Assembly (NCBI RefSeq): GCF_958979055.1 | Contig: NC_084891.1 | Coordinates: 27,129,001-27,193,000 of the forward strand | Direction: 5' to 3' | Source: Alnus glutinosa | Lineage: Eukaryota; Streptophyta; Magnoliopsida; Fagales; Betulaceae | DNA length: 64,000 bases | Part shown: piece after piece, positions 47,116 through 59,206 of the stretch | Position numbering within the stretch: the stretch's first letter is position 1 | Layout: the number at the start of each line of letters is the position of its first letter | Notes under the pieces: generated by a model | What the model saw: the letters and a program-made list of their open reading frames with translations, nothing else | Database searches by the model: none | What the model was told of the DNA's origin: nothing | Program-made: the position numbers and the translations under genes

Positions 47116-50100
47116 GGAAGCAGAGAAACAAAGATGGACAGACGATCAGAAGTCAAGAGGGAAGTGAAAAAGAAAGGGAAGCAAGCGATGAAGAGGAAAG
47201 GGAAGAGTAGGAGATGTAAATATAGTGGAAGAGAGTGAGAGGAAAGGAAGCGAGTGTGGGCCACAGTGGCCCTAAAAAGACGTAATGTCAACTGTTGATA
47301 GCCCCTCAAATGTTTCCGGTTGTCTCCCACATTCTTCACCCCTCCTCCTCCTCCTTGGCTGACAAGACAACCCCCCATCGATCGCACTACGTGAAATTTG
47401 AAAAAGGGAGAGAGAGAATTCAGAAAGAAACTATTAAGTTAGCAGGTATTGTTTTGGCGCGATGCCATTAATGATGATAATTGAGGAGAGGCCGAGCCGC
47501 CATTGATAGATAGCGCGCACGAGGGGGGTGGTAGGTACCCCATGCCTTCTCATACCCTATCAACCCCACCGCAAGCCCCTCCCTCCTTTACACACACTAT
47601 CAAGCTTTTATATTTGTTGTATTAATTTATCTACACACTGCTATGGATCCTATGCTTTATATTTTATGATCACTATATATTTGCCGATTAAAAAGGGCAA
47701 GAATTATAGTATTATTAATTATCAACCAAAAGTCTTACCTAGTAAAGTAACTACATTTATAATATTAATAATCAACTTTTTTTTTTTTAATTGTTGTTGA
47801 TGTTACTCCTAATTTCCCTAAACTTTTTTTATAATTATATTTTAGGACAAGTAATTAATATTTGGTTGTAAAATATGCTTAATCAGATTCAGTTTAAAGT
47901 TGACATGCATGGACATACCATTTTTTTTTTTTTATAAACAAAGTACACATACTGATCTCTTCAACTTGTAAGACAATTTGTAATGTTTCTCTAAACTTTT
48001 AACTGAAGTAATGTTTCTCTACCGAAATTGGAATGTACCCCTTCCATACTATAAATGACAAGAATACAGTTTATAATTTTTTTTTAAAAAAAATCACAAA
48101 AGATAAAAAAAAAAAAAAAAAAAAAAAAACCACGGCAGTGGACAAAAATACCCTGATAATTTTTTTAAAAAAAAATTACAAAAGATACAAAAAATAAAAT
48201 CAGAAAAACATAAGTAGTTGAGAGTACTTGCAATATTGGCAAATTAATGAAATGATCAGATTGAACATATATAATTAAACAAATTAATGTCCTGAACTCC
48301 TGGTCATGTGAAGAATCCATATATAGCGGCTAAGCTCATCCAGCAACTCCTTCAAAGCCAAGCCTCCCTTCAACTTGAAGTAGCCAGTTTCACGTGGAAA
48401 TTTCATTGTACACCTACATTCGAACTCCAACAATTTCCTAGTGAACATTCCCCTAATTCTCCTAGAAAAAGTGAAAACAAATCTTTCTTAGCCCTTCCAA
48501 ACATTTGAAAATATCCTCTATTTCCCTTAAAAAATCTTTTTTTTTAAAAAAAAAAAAAAATCTCTTACTTCCCTAAAAGTTTAAAAATATCACGCCTAAA
48601 AGTTTTAAAAATTCTCTCTGCTATCCCCAAAATAATTTAATTAAAAAGTCCTCTCTAACCTCAACAAAAAAAAAAAAAAAAAAAAAAGAGATGAAAAAAA
48701 TCCTTTAACACCTTCAATTTTCTTTTTTCTTTTTTTTTTTTGGAAAAGAAAAAAGTAACAATTCCAAAACAAATAATACATAATATATGTAATAAAAAAA
48801 TAAATTTTTTTTTTGGATGAATGTCATTCCATTAAGCAAAAAGTTCAAAATATGAGTTTGGCCCCCAAAGATGAAGAATTGGCGATAAAAGTTAAAATTC
48901 TTATTCAAGTGTTGGATTTGTATCGTGTTGAAGCATTATTATAAAACTATATATATATGGGAACCTCTTTGCTAAGCGTCATGACTGATCACCACCAAGA
49001 GTGAAGCGTTCATATCATAAAAGTCATATGCTCTTAATTAGTTTTATACTCTACTACCCTTAGCGATGCTGTCAAAAATCTTATGCAAGTATATATCACA
49101 ATATAGCCGCCGCGTCCAACAGTTTTAAGTAGACAAACAGCTTCAATCATCAACCACATATTTCTCTGACGTTATGGAACGAGAGCCATCCTTTATAAAA
49201 GGGTCCACTATTAATGTTTCAGAAAGAGAGAAGAACAAAAAAAAATCTAAACTACTTTGGCTGCCGATCGAGGACCACAGTGTTAAAAAAAAATGGAGCA
49301 GCAGGCAACAGGGAGAATCCATCTTTTCTGGGTCTTTTTCTTTTTAATTTGAATAACAAGGGATTTAATCTAATAAAGCTCGTGTTAAAAAAATAGGATT
49401 AAAGGAGTCTTTATCATTCGTGTGGTAAGATGTTGATGATAATCTTAAGGAACCTAATGAAGTGTTTCCACTAAGGTTTCCCACTGTTAAAGTTCGCTTA
49501 ATTCTGATAGCGATCCACTGCTTTAAGAGACATGCTGCCCCCCCTCAATAGAGACCGCCATCATTCCAGAACTCGAAAAGAAGGCCTGCCCAGGAAGAAT
49601 ATATTAAGCGACCCTTTTGATCTTCAAAAGCGCTTCTGCTTCTATCTGACAGCCTGCTTTGTAATAAATATTAATACTAAGAAAGGTGGATGAAGAAGAC
49701 GACGACTGGCCGGGTCTGACCCGGCCTGCGTGAACCGGTCGGACACCACCCTGACCAAGCCAGTTGTGATCTCAATTGCATTTCCACACCTTCATATATA
49801 TATATATATATTCTCTTTTGGGTCGCATAACTACATGCCTGACAGCTATTCTAGATTTTGTATGCACGGGAGAATCTCCAATGCCAGTCTCTGGTCGAGG
49901 CCTGTACGTGTTGACTCATTTTTTTCCCAATTTTTTTTTCAAATCAAAATATTGATAAATATATATATATATATATGATTATATTCCTTAACTTCCCACA
50001 TTAATTAAGTGCTGAACTTGTACCCTAAACTTTCATTTATCCCCTTTTAAGTTTACTTGGGATTATGATTTTTTGAAATTTTCTGTTCGAATTTTAAGAA

Positions 50101-50981
50101 ATTCTCATATCATGAGATAGATATTCGAATAGGTTTTTAGGCAGTTTAAAATACGTAATCTACTGTTGAAACACTTTAATAAGATTTGTTTGTGTGTAAG
50201 ATTTTTTTTGTAAAAGGTTTGAAGAACGTACATGGAATAACTCATTCGCTTACTTTTAAGTGTCATTTGGATTTTAGAGCCGAAAGGAAAAGATCCCTAT
50301 GATCGAATGGTAGGGCAGAGGAGAGTGTAGTGGACTGTGCACATCAATTTTTTTTATATATGATTCAGCCTTGATATTAAAAAAGAATAAAGTGACACTG
50401 TGGGAATGTACGGGGGGATATTCATCCCTTGGGTTATACAGTTAAAAGTAGTCTTTTTTTTAAAAAAAAAATAATAATAATAATAAAAGAATAATTAATA
50501 AAAAAGAATGATTTTAGTAGCAATATATTATGGAAGTTTGGTGAATTGCGTAAATTATGACACAAACATTACATGTGCACTGGTAGACGTGGCACATTGA
50601 CCACGTAGGGTGTGGTCTAAATTCGTACCACATCGGGGCTCCTAGCCTCCTATCCTTTTTAGGCAGCAATGCTAGTTGTTTCAGCTACCACGTGGTGCTC
50701 ACTCTCCAGGGTGCCAGTTTGGTTAAACTTCTAATTCCACGACTAGAGGCCACCTAACCTAACACTTTTTGTTTTAATTGACATTTTAACAAAATTCAAA
50801 AAAAAAAAAAAAAGTGACATTTTAACGTCTTAATTTCGGAAAATATGTCAATTTCGAACAACAACCGAAATAAAAAATTAAGAAGTTCCCAATCTCATTT
50901 TCTTTAGAAGAAATGTTTAGAGAAAAATCTTGTTTATTTATGATCTCACGAATAAAGTTATTTTTCAAACTAGTTAAACGA
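47116..50981. other. WAT1 promoter and long AT-rich spacer
   Basis: The WAT1 leader is purine-rich on the plus strand (47120-47240). Beyond it there are long A/T runs (48105-48130, 48540-48560, 48665-48690), (TA)n tracts (49796-49812, 49958-49976) and no ORF with recognisable content. Confidence 0.45.
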
Positions 50982-51266
50982 CGTTAAAGTATTGATTAAG
51001 TGATTAAATTTACCTTTTTTTATTGGTTTAAACTTTTGAGATAAGTGATGATTTAATATGGTAACAGAGCAAAAGGTCTTGAGTTTGAACGTTGACTCCG
51101 TCATTTATCTTCAATTTCAATTAAATATTTTACGTGTTAGGCCTCACCTATTAAAAAATAAGTTTGAGTCATGGGTGAAGGAGATCGAGTGTTAAAATAT
51201 TGATTAAGTGATTAAATTTACTTTTTTCTATCGGCTTAAACTTTTGAAATAAATGGTAATTTAACA
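50982..51266 (+). mobile_element. Very small TRIM with 77-bp LTRs
   Basis: The 5' LTR is 50982-51058 and the 3' LTR 51190-51266, each 77 bp. They share TTAAA.TATTGATTAAGTGA and a TTTAAACTTTTGA-type block. The primer site TGGTAACAGAGC (51059-51070) differs at one base from the initiator tRNA-Met site. A purine tract, GTGAAGGAGATCGAG (51175-51189), precedes the 3' LTR, which runs TG to CA. The whole element is 285 bp. No coding capacity and no convincing 5-bp target duplication (aacga versus aaaag). Confidence 0.8.
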
Positions 51267-51420
51267 AAAAGAAACTACTCACTATTCTAATGCAGTCTAT
51301 TAAATTGACATATATTTTAAAAAAAAAAAAACGTAATTCTCATATATATATTTTTAAAATTACATATAAAAATTACATGCTCTAAAGATGATTAAAAAGG
51401 CATTCAAGAATTATATATTT

Positions 51421-51456
<36 letters not shown>

Positions 51457-52237
51457 TAACAGACTGAGTTGGTCGGAATTTCTTAATTTGTCCATCTCCC
51501 AATTTATGTTTTAGTCATTAATGCAGCATGCAGTTTGTTGATGCATAATGAGATATAATTAAGAATAATAATAATGTTTTGAAAGCTATAATTAATAGAG
51601 TGTTGTACCGTACTATGTACATTGATTTAAGTTGATGGGTTATGAGTTAACCCTCCTCCAATTGCAAGTTGACCCAAGTTTAAAGCATGATATTAATCAC
51701 GTCAAATAAACATCCATGATTAAGATGTTGGAAAGGTGGAGGACTGGTGACAATGGGAATCAAATCAGCCCCGCCAGTTGATGAATGCGCCGAAGTCGTC
51801 TCCCTCACGCCTTAACGTACACCATGTTGCGCACTTTCGGAGCAACCACAACCTCGTGTTTCCATGGCTACGTTGTTCGCTGTTCAGCATGCTGGGAAAA
51901 ATACCGTTTGGATCACATTTCGTGCTCCTCTTTAGTCACATTCACTGTCGGGAATCCGGCCTCCATGTGAATCTTACCGTTTATACAGGTATCCAACACC
52001 CAATTTTAGGCCTTAGACCTGCAGCGAGCTTGGATCTTCCGCCTAGATGCAGGTTTCTACCTTGTATTTAACATCTTCGCATAAGGGTACTCATCAACGT
52101 CAGAGGTAGAAACTATTATAGTAGAGAGTAGGAAAAAAAAAAAAAAAAAAATTGTTGGAGCAGTAGGTTAAAATTTTTTATTTCTTTTTACCTAATTTTG
52201 TTTTTTTGTTTTTGGTTTTTAGCAGAGACGGAGTCAG
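51267..52237. other. Spacer, nothing recognised
   Basis: A (TA)n tract near 51427-51451. A less AT-rich island at 51770-52075 has two overlapping ORFs on the plus strand, neither resembling a known protein. Confidence 0.4.
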
Positions 52238-52505
52238 ACATCTGGATGGGAGGGGGTCAAACAAAAAATATATTAAAAAATGTTGTTAAAGTATAAATAC
52301 AAATTTTCTTTAAGACCAAATGATGCAGACATTTGGATGGGAAGGGGCTAAATAAAAAATATATATTAAAATATGTGGTCAAAGTGTAAATACAAACTTT
52401 CTTTAAGACCAAATGGTGCAAACATTTGGATGGGAGGGGGCTAAATAAAAAAAATATATTAAAATATGTGGTCAAAGTATAAATACAAACTTTCTTTAAG
52501 ACCAT
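52238..52505. repeat. Three-copy tandem repeat, period about 92 bp
   Basis: The unit begins ATTTGGATGGGAGGGGGCTA at 52240, 52331 and 52424. Because the second period (93) is a multiple of three, the minus strand has a repetitive 82-codon ORF (LVLKKVCIYTLTTYFNI repeated). This is a by-product of the repeat, not a gene. Confidence 0.85.
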
Positions 52506-52634
52506 TTTTTTTTTTTCCCAAATGAACTAGGGGGCCATGGCCCCTACTAGTGACCTCCCAGATCCACCCTTGGTTTTTAGGAATTGAGGGGGGCCAAGGC
52601 CTATACTAGCCCATCAATTTCTCCGTCACTGATA

Positions 52635-52890
52635 CTCTTCACATTTATTTTATAGCGGTTGAAGCCCACTAGCTGTCACGTGCGCGCTCACTATATTAGA
52701 GTACACACATAAATGCATATACCCATAAACCAACCAATAATCGTCTAGCATGCATGCTTATCTTCACATTTATTTTATTGCGGTTGAAGCCCACTAACTA
52801 CCACATGCGCGCTCACTATATTAGAGTATATACATAAATACATATACCCATAAACCAACCAATAATCGTCTAGCATGCACACTTATATAC
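52635..52890. repeat. 125-bp tandem duplication
   Basis: ACATTTATTTTAT.GCGGTTG at 52641 recurs at 52766. The copies agree through the GCGCGCTCACTATATTAGAG and CAACCAATAATCGTCTAGCA blocks with scattered substitutions. Confidence 0.85.
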
Positions 52891-52930
52891 CGACTACAAC
52901 TCCCCAACAACCTTCCAATAGGCGGTAGGA

Positions 52931-53103
52931 TTGTGATAGAAGGGGGACCTTTAATCGGCTCTTCTCCTCTCCTTTACAATAAAAAATACAAATTTATTCA
53001 AAAAATTATACTTTTACTATTTATTGTTTTGTCTTTTTCAATACAATTATATTTTTTATTATTAAAGGGAGGAGGGCCGGTTAAAGGTCCCCTTCTATCA
53101 CAA
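52931..53103. mobile_element. MITE, 173 bp, TIR TTGTGATAGAAGGGG
   Basis: Left end TTGTGATAGAAGGGGGACCT and the complement of the right end TTGTGATAGAAGGGGACCTT form a terminal inverted repeat extending about 30 bp (including AATCGGC/AACCGGC). The AT-rich core is non-coding. Confidence 0.75.
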
Positions 53104-55240
53104 CTCTTGGCGGCATAGACCTACCAATGACCGCCATGCCCAAGCTCTCCGACCACACTATTGTAACTGATACACTTGGATTTTATCCCCTTGGGCCTAG
53201 GCTATGCAGCCATTTCAGGCGCTTTACAATTTAGACCTAGATTGACACAACAACACCATTTTGGCAACGCAAAAATGATCACACTAGGCTACGAAGAATC
53301 CAATCACTCTCCTCACCTAAAAGGTCCAAACTTCGATGTGTCAATAGGTTTCCTAGATAACCCACGACAAAGGAGGTATAATTAAGAACACCACTCCTCT
53401 TTGCCACAGAGGCGGTACTAGTTGGAATTTAATGAGATGTGGCCTGCGACATAGGAAGGCCTTTCCAAGAACTGGTGACCTAGACTCATGGATTATCATT
53501 AACTATACGCAATCCAATCGAAATGCAACATGTGGCAGAGTAGTATGATCAGGAATGAATGGCCTTTGATGGGAGCAAACAAATTATAGTTCAAAATAGA
53601 AGGTAGGGAAAGTTTTTCAAAGTCGATCTTTAATTTATAGGAGGTATTCCTTACCGGCTCATCTTGACAGGTCTCTAAGCCGGTCTTTTTAGTGATTGCA
53701 AGTTTTTTTTTTTAAGTGGAATTGGCCGTATAAATTTCGACTTCATAAATAACATATATTATCTTCAAACTTGATCATTGAGTTTCGGAAATGTTCATTC
53801 CACGTAAAATATTAACTGAAATGAGATAAATTGTGTAGTACGAAGCATTAGTCGTCCATTATATATAATTTTGACACCCTAATGGAGCAAACCCAATCCT
53901 TTCCCAAAACCTAATGATTTTTTCAGAGATAAAATACAACAATGACACTCACTCATAATGAAACCCTATCTCCAGCTTTGATAGATGAAGCTAGTGAGAT
54001 GGAGGTCACGACCAAAACCTGTTCTCTCTTGGAAAGATCCCTCTGACTTTATGTGCGTTGTCTCCTTTCAGGATTTCACTTGCTAGCTGATAAAACCCAC
54101 TAGCGATTCTTTTTATTGCTTTTGTTTGGCTTCTTTGGCACATAAAGTGATTCCACCCAATTACTCGCACGCTACGACGGAGATATTTGGTGAAATTAAT
54201 TTCCTGTCTTTTGCTTTTTGTTAGGAGATGCAAAGCACGATTAGATAGGTCGGTCGGTACATGTTACCTCATGAATTGCATGTGCTTATCTAAATATACC
54301 TTCATAATGCATATTCTTAATTTGATGCTGATTGGTTTCCTAGCTAGCGCGCTCCTTTTTGACTGTGAAATCTTTCGTGATGATTACGGCATTGACAGCA
54401 CTCATCAAAATTGACTAATTAACTGTTTGTATGCTTCTTTCTTGATACTTGTGTAGCGGCTTTTCGGTTAATTAATGATCTGATTAATTAATTCTGATTT
54501 ACATTAATTCACCCAATCTTTTAAATTTATTACGTATAATTTGATTTTTTTAATTACCTAATTATACAATTAATTAACATCTTATTTGTTTAACCAAAAA
54601 AAAATTATCTTCTATCATAATTAATTCCCTGGGCAAATTAAAGCTAGCTCATGCATATATGTCTCGTACGTGTAGTATACTAATATAAAAGTAATTAAGG
54701 TATATATATATATATGAATTAATGGGAAATTATGATAAGATGATCATGTGCTTTAATTTTCAATCTTAATGGGATCTCGCCTAATTTATCTATATTACTC
54801 ATGAAAATTTTCAACGATTTAAGATATCCAATAGGTTAAGAATTTTTGTACAAGAGATGATGATAAAGTGAAAAATTATAACGTAAGTTAATTATGTAAC
54901 TCTATCTTTCTATAAACATATATATATATATAGTTACTCTAATTTTTCCCATATATGCATCGTTATCCACTGTTCAAATTTATATAAGAAAATAAGTTAT
55001 TTGGCTTCACTAATCTGGACCAAGTTTAAAAGATATTTTGTCTATATGGTTTGTTTATATAGATTTATTTGAGCGGTTTTTCGATATTACAATAATCTTA
55101 CCAATGTATATCAAAATAAAGTATTGATATATATTTAGAACTCAAAAACTGCTAGATGAGAAAACATAATGGATTCAGGATACGATTTAAATCTTGAGTA
55201 AATTTGTTCTTTTCCATTTGTTTCCGATGAGTAGTCGATT
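53104..55240. other. Spacer, nothing recognised
   Basis: No coding sequence or clear repeat. The short ORFs at 53176 and 54006 are unlike known proteins. Confidence 0.4.
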
Positions 55241-55474
55241 GGTACCTTAGTAAGGAGTAATTCTAGAAGTTCTTCATGTATCACATCGGTACCTTAGCAA
55301 AGAGTAATTATAGAAGTTCCTCATGTGTCACTCTAAAAATGATGTGGCTTTTAAAATCATCATTTAATCAAAATTTAATAGTGATCAATCACAAGCCCAA
55401 TGATGATTTTAAAAGCCACCTCATTTTGGGAGTGACACAAGAGTGATACAAGAGGGATTTCTAGCATTACTCTT
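55241..55474. mobile_element. GAGTAAT-family MITE with 47-bp duplicated left end
   Basis: The inverted pair GAGTAATTATAGAAGTTCCT (55302) and the complement of AGGGATTTCTAGCATTACTC (55453-55472) bounds the MITE. Subterminal GTGGCTTTTAAAATCATCAT also pairs. Flanking 9-mers cttagcaaa and tttaggaag match at 6 of 9. The left end and its flank (GGTACCTTAG through the TIR) occur twice, at 55241 and 55288. Confidence 0.65.
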
Positions 55475-57164
55475 TAGGAAGTTAACTGTCGTTCTATCAA
55501 GTATGAAATACATGTATGTTTGTTCTAGTACTGTTTGTCCTTATATCTATATTTTTATTTTTATTTTTTCTGTTTGAATTTTGTTCTTGGAAAGCTCATT
55601 CATTCTGTTCCCTTTTTTTAACCCTTTGTCCCTTTATTGAATGAAAAAAAAAAAATTTTAAAAAGTGCACACGGGCTGAAAATCCATGAGTGTTCTCTTT
55701 CTCTTTTTATTTTTTTTCTTACTGAGGGGGAAAAAAAATATCAATTATTGAACTTGAATTCGATCGCTAGCTTGACCAACCCCACAGTTAGATTTAATGG
55801 TATGAAGGTTTAAGTCACTCTGCACGGTGCACACAATCCTCATGGCTTTTTTTCTTTTTCTTTTTCTTTTTTCTTTTTGCTGAGTATCCCTTCTCGATCA
55901 TGGAAATTAGTACCAAAGTTTCTTTAAATTAGGTGAGAGAAAATTCTTTTAATTCAACCTATTAAATATGTGATTCTCATATCTCAGTTTTAATAGACAA
56001 ATTGGAACTTTTGTTAATAAATGCTCCATTAGTTGACAAGAAATCTGAGGAAAATGAAAAAAGGTCTGCATGTGTTAAGCCTGAGCAATACACAGCTTAA
56101 TCACACTTTTTCTGTTTATTAATTAAGCATATATACAACAACAGCATATATATATATATACTTTAATCATATTTACTACCGAAAAACCTTTTGCAATTGG
56201 AGATCAGTAGAGCAGCTGATAGTGACCATCACATACACGAGGCACGTAATGGCCGAAATAGAAGATTTTTTGAGGCCCCGAACCTCCAAAAAGAAGAAAA
56301 GGACTAATAGATTAGCCTGCAGTTCACTCAAATTAATGGTCATCTTCATCCTAAGCTTCTGTGCTTGATCTCGGAAAAAGTGGGAGGACCACTCACTCTC
56401 TCTCTCTCTCTCTCCTCATTTATTAGGGTTTCACTTTTAGCATCCACGTTCATGGGAGTGAGAAAGTCTCCATTAGCATTCACTAGCTAGCTAGCTAGAA
56501 TGCATTAATGTGGAAGAAGGGTCCCTTGAAGTGGGGTACCGTACCCAAAGCTAGCCCACCATTACCATAAAAAGTCCAACTCAAATATATCCCCTTTGAA
56601 GAAGATGGCATTAATTGGGGGATCTTTGAGCATAAATCTCTCAAAGCTGACAAGGAAGATTCCTAGTTGGTCATCTTCAAGATCCCCATCGTTCTTCGCG
56701 TGTGGGGTCTCACGCGCGCTGCATGAATCAGTGGGCGACACATGGGTGGCCATTCGAGCTCAACAGGGGCGGCTCCTTCAACGCATATTTGTTTTCTTCA
56801 ACATCCCACTCGATGAGGCTGAGGCACGACCTTCTGTTATGTTCAACTCACGTTTCATCTATTGTCTACCAGAAGCTCAACTTGCTGCTCCACTCGATTA
56901 GTCTTGTCGTGACAAATTAGCCATGCAACTATATAATAACCTAACTGATCGAGATGTAATTACTAAACACTTCTGCACGATCACATCAATTAATATATAT
57001 GAGTTTATATATAAACATTACTCGATCTCTAACTAAAGCATATAGAGATATGTATAGAATCCCTTGAATTCATTTTCTCACATGTTGCTCTTAAGTACAC
57101 TCCTAATATATATCTCCACACATGTACCCTGCATGAAAAGTTCCTATTTGGAGATTTTCAGCAC
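55475..57164. other. Spacer with one unassigned ORF
   Basis: A 101-codon plus-strand ORF (56596-56901, starting MKKMALIGGSLS) lies in a less AT-rich patch and contains PLDEAEARPSVMFNSRF. I do not recognise it; it could be a gene relic. The rest is AT-rich with microsatellites (CT at 56394-56414, GCTA at 56486-56497). Confidence 0.35.
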
Positions 57165-57574
57165 GAATCATGACCTAACATGATGGAATAGTTTGAAAGA
57201 ATCTAACAATTTGATTGATTTGCAATGCTACATTAGCCAAAAAAAAATGCGCACAATGATGATATTCAAGAAAAAATCGGCAATGGTATCATACGTCTTG
57301 GAATTGCGAACATACATGTTGGTCGAACTAGTGGCTCGCTACAAAAGAATGCGTAGAAACTAGGCTTGATGTTATGTCATGTTCACACATTAGGGTTAAG
57401 ACTTGGGATCCTAATTGTTGTGATATATCATTACTAACACATTGTATTCATTGTCTTGTTGAAAACAAAGTAGAATTTAATTTCATAAATTCTCTCAATC
57501 TAAAATGGTTAATATTCTTGTTTTGGTTCATACTGATGTTTGCACTATAAAAACTACAACTGTTGGTTGTACCC

Positions 57575-57612
<38 letters not shown>

Positions 57613-58070
57613 CTTTTATTGATGACAAATTCTAGAAAAATGTGGGCACTTCCTTTGAAAACTAAATATTAGACGTTGAATGTATTTAAAGTTTTTCATG
57701 TGAAGGTTGAAATGAAAATTGTAATGCAACTAAAATGCTTATGAGCAAATAATGGTGAATGGTGAATATAGAGGGCCGTTTGAGGTGTGGCATCATGCTT
57801 GAGAAAACAGTTCCTAAGACCCACAACATAATGTTGTAACAAAGAGAATGAACTTAACTCTTTGTGAAAAAAAAAATCACATGTATGCTCTCTCAAGCAA
57901 AATTGCTCAAATCCTTTTAGAGTGAGGCATTAAGAACAACAGTACACTTTATCAATCTTTCTCCATCAATTCCTTTGAACGGTTCCCGAAAGGATTGGAG
58001 AGGCAGGAACAATGTTCTCTTGAAGAACATTGTTCTTTAATGAAGAACATGTTGAAGCCTCTATCAATTT
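57165..58070 (+). mobile_element. copia integrase-region fragment, left copy
   Basis: Parallels the better-preserved copy at 60044 onward. Shared blocks include GAAAGAATCTAACAATTTGA, ATGATATTCAAGAAAAAATC, GGTTCATACTGAT.TTTGCAC and TTTTTATTGATGAC. Recognisable residues are VHTDVCTIKTT and FIDD, the start of the copia integrase core, but the frame is broken by indels and a (TA)n expansion near 57580-57612. Sequence departs from the right copy after about 57990. Confidence 0.7.
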
Positions 58071-58162
58071 GAAAGTGTGACGTCCCACATCGCATAAGAA
58101 TTAGGATGTGCTTATATGTATAAACGCACCCTTCTTGACACAGCACATTTTAAAGCCGTGAT

Positions 58163-58899
58163 TAGGGGTGTGCACAGGGCGAGCGTGGCTGATTTCTGCC
58201 ATTTTTGCCCCCACCCCGCAACCATGCGAGTGTAGAAAATCTCAACCGCAACCGCAAATTTCTTCACTGTATCTGCCGGGTCGCGGAGAGGCGCGGGGCG
58301 GTTTTTGCGGATGCGGGTTTTGCAAATTCAAAGTTGATCTGAGTAGATCTACTCATATTAGAGTAGATCTGATGGGGTGGGCTTGAAGAGAAATGAAGAA
58401 AAAAGTGAGGGGTGACTGCTTTGTTCCATGGGCGACCGCTTTCTCGACGTCATCACTATCAAGTTACGCGAGGAAGACGCCTTCCCTGGTTCCTAAAAAC
58501 AAGTACCGTACTAGAGGAGAAGTCAAATACCTAAAGAGAAGACTCTGGTGAGGGGAAGAAGAGAGAGGAAAAAACTAGAAAGAAAGAAGAGAGGGAAAAA
58601 AAAAACTAGAAATAAAGAAGAGGGGAAGAATTGAAGAGTGAAGAAGCTTCAAGAAAAGAGAGCAGCGCAGAGAGGGGGTGTTAGGGTTTTTTTTGTTCTT
58701 AATTTGGGGGTATCGGGGGGGGGGGGGGGGTGCGGGGCGGGGCGGGTATCTGGGGTTTTTTAAAACCCCAACCTGCAACCTGCCCCGCCTCGCACGGGTT
58801 AGACAAAATCCAATCCATGACCGCAAAAAAACACTTGAAATTCGGTGTATGTGGGGCGGTTTAGGGCGAGGTGGGTGGGCGGGTTTTTGCCCATCCCTA
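58163..58899. mobile_element. Non-autonomous hAT-like element nested in the Cassandra 5' LTR
   Basis: Ends are TAGGGGTGTGCA and, on the other strand, TAGGGATGGGCA, typical hAT-type termini. Flanking 8-mers GCCGTGAT and GCCATGAG match at 6 of 8, consistent with 8-bp duplications. It is 737 bp with GC-rich subterminal regions that are themselves inverted (CCGCACC/GGGGCGG motifs). It includes an 18-G run (58715-58732 area). The internal part has no transposase. Confidence 0.8.
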
Positions 58900-58907
58900 G
58901 CCATGAG

Positions 58908-58990
58908 GGTCATGAATCTATCAGAATTCCACAGTTAAGCATGCTTCTGTGAGAGTAGTACCAAGATGGGTGATCTCTTGGGAAGTCTGG
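58908..58990 (+). repeat. 5S rRNA-derived segment in Cassandra 5' LTR
   Basis: Aligns by eye to the 3' two thirds of plant 5S rRNA: ATCAGAATTCC, AGTTAAGCATGCTT, GAGAGTAGTACCAAGATGGG, TGATCTCTTGGGAAGT. It keeps recognisable box A, intermediate element and box C. Not a genomic 5S gene, because it sits inside an LTR and is not in a tandem array. Confidence 0.85.
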
Positions 58991-59206
58991 TTTGGGGGAG
59001 CTAAAAGTGGACAATATTGTGTCGTTTGGGGTGGGTTGTTACAAATGGTATTAGAGTCATTGCCTAGCTTGAGATGGGGGAAGCGTGCACATGGCCATGA
59101 GGGTCACCAATAGGCACTCGTTGAGACGCCAAGAATTGGATGATCTAATGAGGGTCGCCAGCGGGGACGCTGAGTCCCAAGAGGGGGTGATTGTGACGTC
59201 CCATAT

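Noticed and set aside
51778-52071. 97-codon ORF
   Set aside because: Overlapping frames are equally open and neither resembles a known protein; left as unassigned spacer.
52257-52505. Repeat protein on the minus strand
   Set aside because: An ORF created by a tandem repeat; no start context or family resemblance.
58908-58990. Genuine 5S rRNA gene
   Set aside because: The 5S-like text lies inside a Cassandra LTR, is repeated in the other LTR, lacks the 5S 5' third and is not in a tandem array.
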